64,000 bases of DNA from Pueraria montana var. lobata (GCA_026413185.1 CM048651.1:44860266-44924265), one strand, 5' to 3'; counted from the stretch's first letter, positions 23,103-36,560 are shown. Notes: generated by a model not told the origin, from the letters alone. A program made the numbers and translations.

Positions 23103-25056
23103 TTTTTTTTTCTACTTTTAAAATAAAAATACTCAAACATAAATTATTTCACTTCAAAATTAGTTCGAATCAAAATTAATTTAATGTAAAATTAGTTTTG
23201 TAAACATTCACTTAAACACACACGCATTGCCCACCTCCTGCACCACATTCACCAACTACGCATGACAAAATACTTGCAAACCCTGTTTGTTTCAAGTTAG
23301 ACCACCTTGTATAAGCTCGACAACTAGGGAACATTTAATGGTTCCAAACCCTGTTATTCTTCAACAATCGCGTAGGAAGCATTTGTTTCAAGTTATCAAG
23401 AAAGATTTTCGAGAATATGGACTTGGGGATATTTCATTTTCATGTTTGTTACAAATTTTGTAAAAATATTTTCAGGAATGATTGATTCACAGGAATATGA
23501 AATACACATGTTTCATGTTTTTATTATTCCTTATTCTCTGTAATAACTATCTATTCCCACTTCTTTCTTCACATTTCTTATTTCTCTTTTATTTTTAAAA
23601 TTTTTTAATTAAATATTTTTTTCTAAAATTCCTAATAACAACCAAACATGTTCATGGGAAGAATATTCTCAGACGTAACATTTCTAAGAATATAATTTCC
23701 AGAAATACAATTTTAAAACTTGAAACAAACGCCTCCGTAGTATTATTAATTTCCACAGTTTAACTCGGGGACTACATAGCAAATTTAGACAGAACCGGGA
23801 ATACTAGGTCACGGTAATTAATTTCAATCGTTGATCATTTTATTTATTATTAGATAGCAGAAATGATCTCATGTAGTCATGTAGTCATACAATGCTTAGA
23901 CGCGGCGTATAATAAACCTTGGTATTGATGAATTGTGTACAATGAACATTGGGGTTGAATCTCCGTGGAAATTGCGATGTAGTTTCTACGTTTTTAATGT
24001 TGACAAGGGATTGTGCATATTGACAATGATGTTCATACCCTTTTATTATTATTTTTTTAGTTCCTCATACCCTTTTAATTATTGTTTTATGTATATGTTT
24101 ATGGGATATATATTTTACAAGGTTTTAAAAAAATTTAAAAGATAAAATCAGTTTTATACTAATGAAATAGTAATGAAAAAGTCTTTTAAAATTAGAAAAA
24201 TAATCGTATTTATATTTTTGTTATATATAAGGTTTGACTCGGTCACTTGTAACTTGTAACTTGTAAGATAAGATTTTTGACTTGATTTCTCACAAAATAA
24301 TGTTGAAACTGCTTTTAATTCGATGACTGTTTTGATTTTTTTAATCTATTTATTTGGTTAAACTTTTATCTTATCATAAAAATGTAAATGCTTTTAAAAA
24401 AAATCATAAAAATGTAAATATTATAACACATTTAGGACTCCAGGTTATTAATTTACCTTGCAAATAAATCTTTAAGAAGAGTTATTTAACACGTTTTCTG
24501 CTGATTTGTCTAACATATATTTTACTTGTTAAAAAATTTAGAGTAATGATATTGCATATACTTTCGTCACGATGAAAAGGCTAATCAAAAGGTTAATCAT
24601 GTTCGGCTTTAACTTGTTTGTAAGTGGTATTATGTGATTTTCTTAATTAGTGGATATGATTAGAGATTACGACAGCAGAAAATATTGGAACGAAACCTTC
24701 TAGTGCGTGGTTGATTGAGAAGAGTACAAGAAATCTAGAATCGAATAAATATAGTTGTCGACAGAGAAGGTTCCAGGTAATACAAATGCTGGAGACCAAG
24801 AACAAGATTAATTACTATTATTTTTGCGTGTAGAAAATGAAAGTGGAAAACGAAAAATTGTCAGAGAAGGTGATGGAAGATTTGCAATGGAGCCAGCTGA
24901 TCTGCGCCACCATGGACGGGGTAACTTTTGTTTATTTATTCATTTGTTGGGAATTGGAGTAGCTTTCTATATAGGGCGGTGTTATTTGCATTAGGGATTT
25001 ATTTTATGGGTAAGTTCCAAAAAAGATCTTTCAAATTTACAGTATCTATCTTATAA
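23103..25056. other. Intergenic sequence, no gene recognised
   Basis: AT-rich with short reading frames only. A CTTGTAA triplet repeat is at about 24245-24265. No convincing TE boundaries. Confidence 0.4.
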
Positions 25057-25065
25057 TTTGTTTTA

Positions 25066-25643
25066 GGGTAAAATATATTTTTGGTCCCTTATTTTATCTA
25101 AATTTTTATTTTTAGTCCCTTATAAAAAAAATTTGTGCTTTTAGTCCCTCAAAAATTATTTTCTTTTATTTTTAGTCCTTGACATTAATTTTAATTGTTA
25201 AGTGATGTTGTGACGAGCATAATTTGTGCTTGAAAAATTTCTGTTAAGTTTCTAACGATTTTTAATTACTGCAAATTTTTTGACAAACTAAAATTGTCAA
25301 AAATGTTAAAAAAATAATAAAAAAATAAAACCTTGAACACCAGATTTTCTGAAATCACAAGAAATATTACAAAAGTAAACATTTCTGACTGCAAAAAAAT
25401 TTGTAGCGGTTAAAAGTCACTAGAAACTTAATTAGGAAATTTTCACATACACAATTTATGTCTGTCATATCATCACTTAACAGTTGAAATTAACGTCAGA
25501 GACTAAAAACAGAACAAAACAATTTATGAGGGACTAAAAATATAACAGAATAATTTATGAAGGACTAAAAATAGTAAAAAAATTTATGAGGGACCAAAAA
25601 CAAAAATCAAGATAAAATGAGGGACTAAAAACATATTTTACCC
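25066..25643. mobile_element. 578-bp Mutator-like MITE with perfect 9-bp TSD
   Basis: Ends GGGTAAAATATATTTTTGGT and AAAAACATATTTTACCC are inverted. TTTGTTTTA flanks both sides (25057-25065 and 25644-25652). Internal sequence is shared with the element at 17161-18021 (GATTTTCTGAAATCACA, ACTAGAAACTTAAT, TCATCACTTAACAGTTGAAA). Non-coding. Confidence 0.85.
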
Positions 25644-26617
25644 TTTGTTTTATAATATTACATAGATTGTTAAGGAAAAAAGTAAAAAACCATTCTATAA
25701 GGTTTTAATGAATACTAAATAAAGCAATGTGATGAATAAATATTTTGTATATTGACTTGTTTTTTCTATGTGCATAAAAATAATACTGGAATAATCATTT
25801 TTTTTATACAATGATAGTAATAAGGATTGAATTGAATATAAATCTTCATACATCTATTATAACTTGTCATCATTAGACCAACTCTAGTGAGTTCGTAGAA
25901 ATAATCATATAATAAAAGGTTAAACCCGTCTAATGAAGAATTTTCTTAAAGTTATGCATTGCATTCATCCCAAGTTCATATCATCTTAAGACTATCTATT
26001 TTTTAAAAAGAAAATATTTTCGTTTTAAGAGTATCATCGTCACTTCAAAAGAGAGAGAAAATGCTCAAAAGTCAAGTTTTAAAAAGAATATCAATGTTAA
26101 GCACTACGTCTAAAAAGAAATAGTATAAATTAGTTTGGACTTTTGAGAATGTCATCTATCGCTTGTAAAAATAGAAAATTACTTATTTTGAGTTCATGTT
26201 ATGCTTAATGCATCATTTGGTTGAGTGGAAGGAAGCTCGAAAAGAAAGAGGTAGAAGAGAAGTGTGTAAAAATAGGTATAATTGGGTGATTTGGTTGAAT
26301 GGAAAGGGAGGGAGGACTTCAAAATTTTTGGTAAGATTCACAAATAATTTTTTTCTCTATCATATGAAAGGATTTGTGGGGGGAGAAATGCTGATAAATC
26401 GGATTTTGATTGCATTTTGATGTGAGTTTAGATGTTATTTTCATACATTTTGAATATATATTATTGGCAAAACTCATTGTTTGGTGTTAGTTGATGCAAG
26501 ACAGGTACTCAAGAGGCTTCATGAGGGAAAGAGTTGAAAATTGTACTTTTTGGAGCAAAAATGCCATTGTCTGAAGGAACAAGAAAAAAAGGCCAGAATT
26601 GAAGTAACGCAAGGACC

Positions 26618-26645
26618 ATGGCCATGGTAAATTTACCATGGCCAT
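26618..26645. repeat. Perfect 28-bp palindrome
   Basis: ATGGCCATGGTAAA is followed by its exact reverse complement. A looser relative with ACCACGTCTGTGGTCATTTT lies at about 26686. It contains two NcoI-type CCATGG sites. Confidence 0.9.
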
Positions 26646-28198
26646 ACTGGTTGCGTAGCAGAATTGGACCTTGAGTATCATGTAAGGACCACGTCTGTGG
26701 TCATTTTACCAGGGCCGTGGTAAGTTGCATTGTCAGGCCATTTGAATTTTGAATTATTATTAATAGGAGCTGAGAAACCTTTTTATCTTTTTCTTTTGTT
26801 CTATTTTGAAAACGGAGGGTTTTGAATGAGAAAGAGGTCCTATGAGAGACTCTGAGCTGCGGGAGGACGTAGAGAGCACCATTGGGGATCACCACTGTAA
26901 AGTTTCTTCCCTTTTGTAATCTTTATGTCTTCTTTTAAGTTTTCTGGCTTGATCATGAACATAAGTGGCTAGTTTCTCTTAGCCCCGGATTGTGATGTAA
27001 CTGTACCTTTGTACCCCGATTCTGATTTTAATAAAACCTCGATGTTATTCAGTTAATTGTATCTCTTCACTGCTTTTATTGTTTTTTAGGACCGATCAGT
27101 CTAAACATAAATTAATCTCTTGTCTATGATCAATTCCTTGCGATTAACTAAACTGTGAAGTGATTGGATTCGTACAATTTACATGATCAAACCTATTGTA
27201 TGAATTTCCAGTAGATTAACCTGTTAATCAACCTCTATAAGATTCATCATTTGCTCTAAATTAATTCACCTATGATCAATTGGGAATTAAATTAGGGGAA
27301 ATAGCGTTATTAACTATGATCAAATATTAATTAACGAATTTAAGAGGTCGTTGGCAAGTAACGCATTTAGGAATTTTATTGAGATTATAATTTGGAGAAA
27401 AATGGGTACATGTGAAATCACAATCTTAGGCTTCTTTATTATAATTGTTCTCACATTAATCTTTCTGCTCTAATTCTTTTTCTTTTGAAAAGAATAATTG
27501 AACATCATTTCCCACAAATTGGTTTTAAATTCTAGATTATTTGATTATTTGCGAAATTAATTATTTGGGAAAGCGACTGGTCCTTTGAATTATCCTTCGA
27601 ACCATTCAAATCGGACACTTGTCTTGATTTAAAATATTTATTTAATTTAACTTTTCAATTTTTTTCTTTCCAGACCTACCCTTCATACCCTCTCAGTCGT
27701 ACAATCCAAAAGACTTCTACACCATCCCTTTCTAAACTCATCATCGAACCCTTTCTCGCCGGGTTTTATTCTGAATGATGAGTCAGAATGAGGTAGGCGA
27801 CTCGCGACTGTCACCGACGCGAAGCCACTCGCGGCTGGGTTCCCCTACGCACTGATGCCTTTGAAAAACTCAAGAAGATCGTTTACAATGCAGCCACAAG
27901 TTTTTATTTTAACTAATTTTTTGGGGGAATACTAAATGATCGTTGAAAACTATTCTATTCCTATTGCAATTCAAAAGGATGGAGAGTATAAATCTGAAGA
28001 AAAAAAAATGCTGGGCATAGAAGCTTGAGTTCAAATCAAGTAACATGGTAAAAGTTCATACATTAACAAATTGCAAATGCAATTTACCGCAAACCTTAAA
28101 ATATAAGCATATTTGGAAAGGAAAAATTAAGCATAGTTCATATTAAAAAGTGCTTAATGTTGGCAAAGATACAGACAAAGATAAATCAATAAGCTTTT

Positions 28199-28217
28199 GG
28201 GGGGGGGGGGGCGGGGG
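28199..28217 (+). repeat. Poly-G run
   Basis: Thirteen G residues, then C, then five G residues. Length may be unstable or subject to sequencing error. Confidence 0.8.
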
Positions 28218-28691
28218 TGAGCACAAAGAGGTGCCACAAAGAATATACACACACACACAAAAAGTGTCGCAGAGAAACAAACAGCGATAGGAAGAATGGA
28301 AAACAGGTGGAGTCGTGAGGAAGAAGGGGCATATTTGGAAATAGAGTAAATTTTAAAAGGCTGAATCAAATGAATATTTTATAGTTAAATGAGTTGACAG
28401 ATGTCAACTTTTAAGTGAATCGGAGGATTAGTCGGGCTAACTTGTTCGGAGGCAAAAGCATTTCTCTTTGTGGGGGAAGTTGTAACTGTGCTGGCCTTTT
28501 TACTCTGTTGTCCTTCTCTCATATTGCTTTATTTTTTGTCTTTAGCTTTCACGTGCATACATAGTGCACGTACGTAATAGGTGCAACAATACGGTGTCGT
28601 GGTGAACTGCATAATCGATTATGTGGCTACAATTTTCATATTCCAAGTCAAAAATTAAATTATAAATATATATTATAATAAATTACACAAA

Positions 28692-29888
28692 TGTTGAGTC
28701 ATAAGACGAATCAGGACCCTCAATTATTTTGATTATATGCAAAACAAATATTAAGCAAAAATATTGCGTCTTATAAATGCCAACAAACGAAAACGTTGTA
28801 TCTGCGTCTGTAAGATAAAGATGATACGCAGACAGACGCTTTAGTCTGAAGAAGGATTTAAAGGCATAGTAAATGCACTATCATTTTGTTATCTGTTTTG
28901 TAGGGAATGTTCATAGATCATCCTCCTAAGATCTGTCAAAGTGCATAAAAGGGAATAGAAAGAAGAGTCAAAGTTTCTGAAGCTTCCCAGGCCTCAAAAG
29001 ACGCGCTACAGTTAGCAATTAGTACTTGTTTGAGCAAGCGATGTGACCACTGCAGCAGAAGGATTTGAAGTATATCTCAAGAAAGATAAGCAGAATGTTT
29101 TATCAGAGTGACTAGTTGGTGATAAGCATTTAATGCTCGCACTAAATGCCCTCAACCACCCTCCTTCAAACGATGGTCAGACGCAAGAAAGAAGACCGTT
29201 TAGAGACAACGGTTACTTCCTCAGCAAGTATATATATAGAAGAAGATTTGAAGTGCAATAATATAACACATGAACTGAATTCAAATTCAAGCATTCTTTC
29301 AAGCCTTCATTATTTATATTGTAAAAAGCTCTTTTTGTAAAAAGCTCTCAAAACACTTTGTGTATCCTGAGAGAAAAAGACTTAGCTCTTAATCTTGTAT
29401 ATCTGTCTGTAAGACGATAGCTCTAAAGTCTGTGAGCCCTTTGTAAAAACAAATCCAGTGATTTGTTTTAGAGTCAGAAGTGGCTTGGTAGTAAAGAATA
29501 CTTGGGTTTTAGCTTGGAGAGGCTAAGTGTGAAATAGTACTTGGGTGAGCCAGAAGTGGCAGTGAAAAATACTTGTAACTTGTGATAAGTTATTGGAACT
29601 TGGTGGTTTGCCAAGAACTGGACATAGTCTCGGGGTGAGACGAACCAGTATAAACTCTTGTATTGTCTGTCTTTGTCTTACATCTCTTATAACTGCTTCG
29701 AACTGACTTTGGGTTGTGATTAAAACCTGTTTCATTTAAAAGGCTTTAATCTGTTGAGTTATCGTCTGTTGAAACATTTTTCTTAAAACTTCTATATCTG
29801 ATCAGACGCTACACTCTGTTTATAAAAGTTTGCAAAATTTTTTATAAGTTACAATTCAACCCTCTTTCTTGTTACTTTTGCCTTTACA
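28692..29888 (+). mobile_element. Copia (SIRE/Maximus-like) solo LTR
   Basis: Starts TGTTGAGTCATAAG and ends TTTGCCTTTACA, with ACAAA on both sides (28687-28691 and 29889-29893), a perfect 5-bp duplication. The tail TTACAATTCAACCCTCTTTC is the typical end of SIRE/Maximus LTRs. A TATATATATAGAAG box is at about 29228. About 1.2 kb, the usual LTR size of that group. There is no second LTR or internal region, so it is a recombination product. Confidence 0.85.
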
Positions 29889-30134
29889 ACAAACTTCCCC
29901 TAAGGTTTGATGAAATTACAAAAACCTCCCCTTCATTTTGACACACAACTTTTACCCCTTCTTTTTAACACCGTAATATAATAAAATTAATAAAAATAAG
30001 AATCCATTTTTGTATTTGTGAAATTCCCTTCATACCCTCTTCTTTTAATATTGTTCCTCTTCACCTCAACCACGTGCCATCCTTTCTCCCGAGAACCTTA
30101 ACCACCACCTTTCCCCTTACCTGCACATGCTCAA

Positions 30135-33100
30135 TGTAATACCCCAATTTACTATTAAGGAATTTCTACCTATTTTTATTATTAGTGAAATTGAGGCAAT
30201 TACAATTTATAAATATCCTTCACAAAATACGTGGAATTTTTATTTTTTTACCTCAAAACCTTATTACTTTTAATTCTAAAAGAGGATCGTCTTTATTAAC
30301 TTATCATTCCTTTAAAAGTGTCCTTCAATGAAATATCTCCTTAGTAAAACAAACTCCAATTATAAAACATTAGATCAACAATGAACCATTTAAAATACAA
30401 TAAAATTTTATTTACACATCCTCGATTCCATCATTGACCAATTTTATTACACAAATATGAATGCACTTTTACATTCTTGAAAATAATTACACTTTACATT
30501 TGAGTCACATACAAGAGGATGATACATCATAAAATTAAATACTAGTCTACCCTCTTTTATAGATTGAAACTTAGAGCAAAAAGAAATTCGGCCCTTATAT
30601 ACCCCCTTTAACCCATGAGACATCCTAAGAGAAATCTTCTGTTTCCTTGAACCAGTCTATCCACATCCTCAGCACTTGTCGTTGTCATTCCATTCCATCT
30701 CTGACAATCGCATAGAATCATTCGTCTCCATCTGAAAAATAAGGTGTATGGAGTGAGTCTCCCACCTCCAAGCCACAAACAAAGGACCTCACGGTCACAT
30801 ACACATAATCGAACCACAGAATAGGGTTCTTTCACGGTCTCACTCGTGATCCTAATCACCCTTGTTGACTAATTCTTAATTCATCAATCTCGGGTCCGCT
30901 GCCACTGGAACTTCCAGAACTCAGTGGTCTTACACATTTAAGTTGGATGGCTATTGGGAGTACACCCTCGTCACGGTACGATAATGGGGCTCTCACCAAC
31001 ATGATAAATGGCTCGCATTTAGTCGAGGTTGTCAAGTCGGTTATGTGACCCAAAGTCACAACTCGGCCCTTACCCCCAAGGTCGGTCACGCCTGTGATCA
31101 TTTCCCAGGTACCACTATGTGGTCATCCAATCTCTGAGGACTGACTCCTCAATGACTCTCCCCACTGGGATTATCCTTACAGGTTTGTATGGACTCCTCT
31201 GTTAAAGATACCAGACGATGATCAATTTAATATCATGAGCTCATCCTGTATAACACAAAGATCCCGTCCTTCACAAACGACACAAGTCACAGTCGGAGCT
31301 CCCCACACAACCTCTCCAAGTTTACTTCCACAGCTAACCATCACGGAGAATCATGTTCCATGAACATCGCATCGCCTATATCGCCATTACGTTGTACTAA
31401 ACTACCTCACCATGTTGGGAGTGGAAAACGTTCCTCCTTCTCCTCCCATTCACATCGCAAACAAACAAACATACAAGAGTAGATGCACTATGCACTATTA
31501 ATCCCATCATGAACCCATTCACGTTTCTAAACAATTTTTACTAAATTTTATGTAAATCCTTACCCTCTCCCAAGTATTATGCTAAATTTTATTCTTTAGT
31601 CCACGACTTTGAGCAAAGGCCTTAATTTGTTTTCTAAGTCCAAGTTTAAGAATTGATGCCCATATGTCAACGTGCCTAAAATTTACTAAGTCCAAATAAT
31701 TATAATTATTCACACTCTTTTTCTTTAAAAGTTTATTTATTGTTTTCACAATAAATCAAAGTTAAGTGCTAGAATCCATTTTCTAGCTTACAAATGCACT
31801 CCTGCATAGAGTCCATATGTCCCCTTCCCATAATCACATATCATTCAACATACATAATACATCATACACAATCAAATTTCAGCACACAGATTGCCCGAGG
31901 ATCACATTCCTCCCGGTCTCCAATTCAAGTCAAGTAAATACAATGAATAAAGTAAGAATAAAAATTAAATTCACAAGTAATCAAATATAAAAATGATAAA
32001 GTGCAGAGGCCTTCCCTTTGGGGTACAACTCATTCATTGTCCAAAACAATTAAATGAAATACTTAAAACAATTAATTTAACCAAACTCTAATATTCTACA
32101 GAGACCAATTTCTACACTCTAAAAATTATTTAACATATTATTTCAATTCAGAATAGTATATAAATTTGCAGATATATTATTTATCATGAAAATAGTCACA
32201 AAAAAATTTAGCTACTCAAATTTCACTCCAAAAATATTATTTTTAATTTATTTTCCAAATCTGGCTGCACACTGAAAAGAAGAGTATAGAAATTTATAAA
32301 ATAGTAAAAATCATTATTAATTAGTGGAAATTTACAGAGACTATATAAAACAAGTAAATTATAATATATATTTTTTCCAGAATTTAAATCCCATCCCAAA
32401 TATCATTTTTCCATTTATTTTCCCCTGTTGTCAAAAATCCATTTTTGCAATAATAAATCATCGATAAATAGTAAAACCACTTCATAAATTTCTAAAAAAT
32501 TAAATTATACTAAAAAGAGGTAAATTATTATCATATATTTTTACCAAAATAAATTTTTCACTAAAAATAATTTTCCCCTATTTAAAAGTGACCATACAGA
32601 TTTTCTAGAAACAAAAATAAAATTTATTTATAAATACTAAATCTACCCATTAAAATATTAAAAAAATTCATGAACATCACTCATACCTAGTATCAAGGTT
32701 TTGTGGTCTTACTTTGTGAAAATATCACTCCAAAACAGATCAAGTACTCGAAACAGTATGCTGAATAGATTCAGAGCATTCACAAAAATAAATCTATTAA
32801 AAATACTAAATCAACTCAATAAATTCAGAAAAAAAATTTATGCATTCCAGAGGCATAAAAACAGTTATTTCCGGTCTCAACTCATCACAAGGGTGCAGGA
32901 AAAATATTAAAATAAATTCCAAACAGTCAGCAGTCACCATGAACAAAATGGTGCATTTAATCAAAGTTTAAGGGGGAAACTCCTCCATACCTCAATGTAG
33001 CTCAAGAAAAATGGATTAGATGAAGAGAATGAGCTTTAAGAGAGTACTTAAGTCCCTAAGTATCAAAACTAAAATTTAAAACCATACACTTGTAGAGATT

Positions 33101-34008
33101 GAAATTCTAAACAATCATATGAAATGAAAATTTAATTTTGATAAAAATTACCTAAGTTTTGGAGGTGAGGAACAACGGAGAGCAAGAGAGAGTTGAGAGA
33201 AATTTTCTTCTACTCCCCCTTGAGAGTGCCACGGACCAGCAGAGAGTGAATGAGGAAGAGAGTTGCTTTTGTTTGTATTAAATGGAGGTTTAGAGGGATT
33301 TTAAAATTCAATGGGTAATAAGACTTTTCATGACACCATGCTAGTGATTTGAAGGCAATTTGATGGGAGATTAGGCCTTAGAGCTGGCCGGCCACTCCAT
33401 CCCCAAAATGGGTTGGTTTCCTTTTTAAAATTTGGCTTAAAATGGGTAAAGTGTGATTAAGCAAAAATAGTAATTTTACTTTTACCAAAAATAGTTAATT
33501 ACTAGCTAATTAACATAGAGTATTGTGCTAATTATCTAGAACATTGTGTAATTCAAATTAATCCTACACAGTATTAATTTACACAGTGTAAACTTATATA
33601 GTCTAATTTTACAAAGTATAATTTCACACAATGTAAAAATTAGATTTTCATTAATTTCTAATTTCACTAAATTCTGTCACATGAAATAACATACATACAA
33701 TCTAATTTTTCATAATCAATTAGATTAAATCTCACTTGTGAATAATTATCTTATGGAAATGTGTAATTGAATTATCTCTACACAATATAAATTTACACAG
33801 TGTAATGACGCATAGTATAATTAAATTTTAGTTTACTTAGAATTTTACCAAAATTTATCACATAAAATCATACAAAGTTTTTAGATCTTTCTTAATTAGC
33901 TAAATTAAATTTTCAATTGTAATTAATCTCAATATCCATTTAGTTATCACAATATACACTAACACAGTATCTATTATATCTTTAGTTGCAAATTTTTAGG
34001 GTGTTACA
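30135..34008 (-). mobile_element. Giant LTR family A, copy 2 (solo LTR, reverse)
   Basis: Starts TGTAATACCCC and ends AGGGTGTTACA, flanked by CTCAA (30130-30134 and 34009-34013), a perfect 5-bp duplication; 3,874 bp. It reads opposite to copies 1, 3 and 4: its end at 34008 matches the left end of copy 4 (TGTAACACCCTAAAAATT). On the minus strand it has the family's donor-like GAG/GTATGG (32991/32990), acceptor TTATTTTTCAG (ending 30732) and TATAAAAGAGGGTAG block. No gag or pol and no internal LTR copy. Confidence 0.8.
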
Positions 34009-34208
34009 CTCAAGGAATCCATCAACCACTTCATCGCAGAACGCCGCAGAGGCAAAATTAAGTTAATCAGAAAATTTGGAATCATATTATACATTCCACT
34101 TTATGAAACCATATATCTTGACTTTTTGTGGCAATTAAAGTTATCCGTGAATTTAATTTGGGATCTTTATACTTTTTTCCTTTGAGCTTAAGTAAGTAAT
34201 TTTGGCTT

Positions 34209-34671
34209 TTTTAGTTGTGTGAATGTTGCGATGGTGATTCCACGAAAGTTGTGCGGCGTGTGTGGCATGATGTGGCGGTGCGTGTGGGATTTGGTTTCCG
34301 CGGCCTCATAGATTTGGTTGTTGAGGAGGCCATTGAACTCATCGAACTTGTAGATTTGGTTATCTCGAACATGTTGTGGATGTCACCAGTGATGTTGGAG
34401 TGGAGCTCCAACAGGAGGAGGTCGTTGGCCAGCGAGCGGATCCCCATTGTGGTGGCGGCCATGGAGGCCAGCCGTCCAGAGCACCATCTTCGTCGTGACG
34501 AGGTTGGACTCTGATGTGGAGGAGGAAAAGGACATTTTTAATTTTTTGTTTTTGATTGGGGGTTAGGGAAGGGAAATAGTGGTGGTGTAAATTGGGAATA
34601 GTGTTTTGGTTCTTATAGTTATATTGGTGATGATTTGGAAGTGTGTACGATCCATTGTCTTGCTCCTCCAT
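34209..34671 (-). pseudogene. Gene-like GC-rich cargo of the Mutator-like element
   Basis: Open frames run on the minus strand from ATG 34671 (Asn/His-rich start MEEQDNGSYTLPNHHQYN) and from ATG 34462 in another frame (MAATTMGIRSLANDLLLLEL). The two frames overlap, as expected if one ancestral exon carries a frameshift. The plus strand is also open over 34215-34514. I recognise no family. It probably is a captured and decayed exon; the sense strand is not certain. Confidence 0.35.
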
Positions 34672-34906
34672 TGGAGTTTCCTTGAATTTTTTGGGTTTCC
34701 TTGGGTTTTTTTTTTCTTCAAACTTTCAATTTTTTAAAGATGGTAGGAGAGGGTATTTTTGAAAACACCGTTTATCAGGGAGGGGGGCACAGTGTAATTG
34801 TTAGTAAACAATTAGGGGGGTTTTTGTAGGAGTTGAAAACTAAGGCAAGATTTGTGTAATTTCGTCAAACCTCATGAGAGGTCTGTGTAATTTACTCTAT
34901 ATATCA

Positions 34907-35100
34907 ATACTAAGGTTAAAATGGCATTTTCTTCAATAGACTAATTTCCTTTCTTTTCTTTTCTTACTAACCAAACAACTTTAATTCAAATATTTTCCTT
35001 CTATTCTCTTCTATTTTTTTCAACCAAACAACATCTATTTTCACTCTATTTTTCACCTATTTTTCTTCTTTTCTTTTATCACACCTATTATCTTCCCTTT
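34907..35100. other. Pyrimidine-rich sequence, possible broken MITE
   Basis: TTTCTTTTCTTTTCTTAC and CCAAACAA strings resemble the right part of the element at 52908-53563. Copy 3 of family A inserted at its end (35100/35101, resuming at 51955). Confidence 0.35.
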
Positions 35101-35694
35101 TGTAACATCCCAAAAATTACAACCCAGTAAGTAGGAACGCGAGAGATTTAATTAGAATTAATGGGAATCTAATTGTTTGTTTTAAATAAGAAAAAGATAG
35201 ATTTTGTATAATTAAAATATAGTTAATAATTAATTGAGTAATGAAGAAAAATGAAGGAAAGTAAATAAAATAGGTATTTCTTTATAATGGTCAAGTAGAA
35301 AATTTATAAAATCAAAGATATAAAATTCCTTGTAACTGAGTTGTCTATGAGATTTTTGTGTAATTAAATTGTCTATGATTGATTCCCTGGAATGACTGTT
35401 AGTAATTCATTGGGCTGAGATTAGTTACTGGTAGTAAATATTAAAAATATTTGTTACTATGTACTAATTAATTTTTTGGTTGCAAATTGATTTTAATTAT
35501 TTTAATTATAAGTTATCTCTTATAAAGTTTATCTGCAAACAATTTCTTTACAAATGAAATTTTATTTGAGCAAGTAGAAAAGTTTTCATTATAAGAAGTT
35601 TTATAAAATTAATTTGGGTGTTTGAAATTAAGTTTTAAAATTTAAATCACATTCCATTATAATTACACAGTGTAAAATTACACTGTGTAAATTA

Positions 35695-36146
35695 TGATGG
35701 AAAATAATAAAACAATGCACATAGATACAAATTATAGCATGTGATTATAGAGATAAAACTTAAGAAGGTTATCAAATACTAACCTAAATTCGCATTCATC
35801 TTCATGAGAATTGCTTGCCGGAAGAAACCCTTAAAGTGCTCTTGAGATAATTTCTGCCCACTTTCTAGGGGATTGTTTAAGAGAATTTGAGCGTCAGAGA
35901 GAGAGTGTAAATTTGCTTAATGGGATAGCAAATTTATAATCCCCTAGCAGTAGGTAGGGACCTCTCAATGGACTATCTACTAAATGATTGACCCAACCCA
36001 TCACAAGGTTAATCTTATCATAATCCCATACAAAATATCCGAAATCTAAATATGATCATTATTTTATCTTTAATTGTCGATTGATGATACTAAAAGATAA
36101 TATAATAATTATTGATTTATACTAGTCCACAACAAATATTTTAACA
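35695..36146 (-). repeat. 3' LTR of the Copia element
   Basis: Begins TGATGGAAAATAAT and ends ATTTTAACA on the plus strand. Paired with 48107-48558. Confidence 0.85.
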
Positions 36147-36419
36147 TTTTCCCACTTGGATAGTATTAACCAATAATTAAAATAGGAATCATCAAGACTA
36201 GAACGACAATTTCAATTATTTGTCAACAACAATGTAAGAAATCTAAAATCTCTAACGCTACAAAATAATATCCGATAGGGATACATATCCTGCGCATCAA
36301 ATAGTAATATTTCTCACAAGAAAAGAATATACAGAATAACATAGCTTAATAGTCAAAATATGCTACATAACAATGGTCCAAGCATCTAAAAATGCTATAA
36401 GAGATATGTTACTAAGATA

Positions 36420-36560
36420 ATATTACTATATACATATCTCATGATAGAGTGTTTTCAGACTCCCACTACCTAAAACATCAAAAGACTTAACCAAACACAT
36501 GTGAGCTGTAAAATTCTCAAAAGCTCCAATAGCTAAGTCTTTGGTCAGTGAATCTACAAG
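36420..36560 (-). pseudogene. Remnant of Copia pol C-terminus
   Basis: Minus-strand reading gives VDSLTKDLAIGAFENF and HMCLVKS. This resembles the 'DPLTK' motif near the end of Copia RNase H. It supports the minus orientation. No other pol motif is readable in the element. Confidence 0.5.

Larger units (their letters stand above)
25653..28666. other. Intergenic belt with unclassified repeat-like sequence
   Basis: No gene is recognised. 26470-27060 has an LTR-like or transcript-like look (a 28-bp palindrome at 26618, a TTTTAATAAAACC polyadenylation-like string at about 27026), and 27100-27540 resembles dispersed plant repeat sequence, but no paired ends were found. A G-rich run is at 28199-28217. 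Confidence 0.4.
28676..34897. mobile_element. Mutator-like element with gene-like cargo, split by two LTRs (Pack-MULE candidate)
   Basis: Left end TAATAAATTACACAAA continues after the Copia solo LTR as CTTCCCCTAAGGTTTGATGA. The right end is its inverted copy (TCGTCAAACCTCATGAGAGG ... GTGTAATTTACTC). Flanks TATATATTA (28667-28675) and TATATATCA (34898-34906) match 8 of 9. Without the two nested LTRs the element is about 1.15 kb. Its right half (34210-34700) is GC-rich against AT-rich surroundings and has open frames on both strands, which suggests captured host exon sequence. No transposase. Confidence 0.6.

Noticed and set aside
28190..28220. CRISPR array or tRNA genes anywhere in the window
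   Set aside because: No regular spacer-repeat array or cloverleaf-type sequence was seen; a eukaryotic nuclear context makes CRISPR irrelevant.
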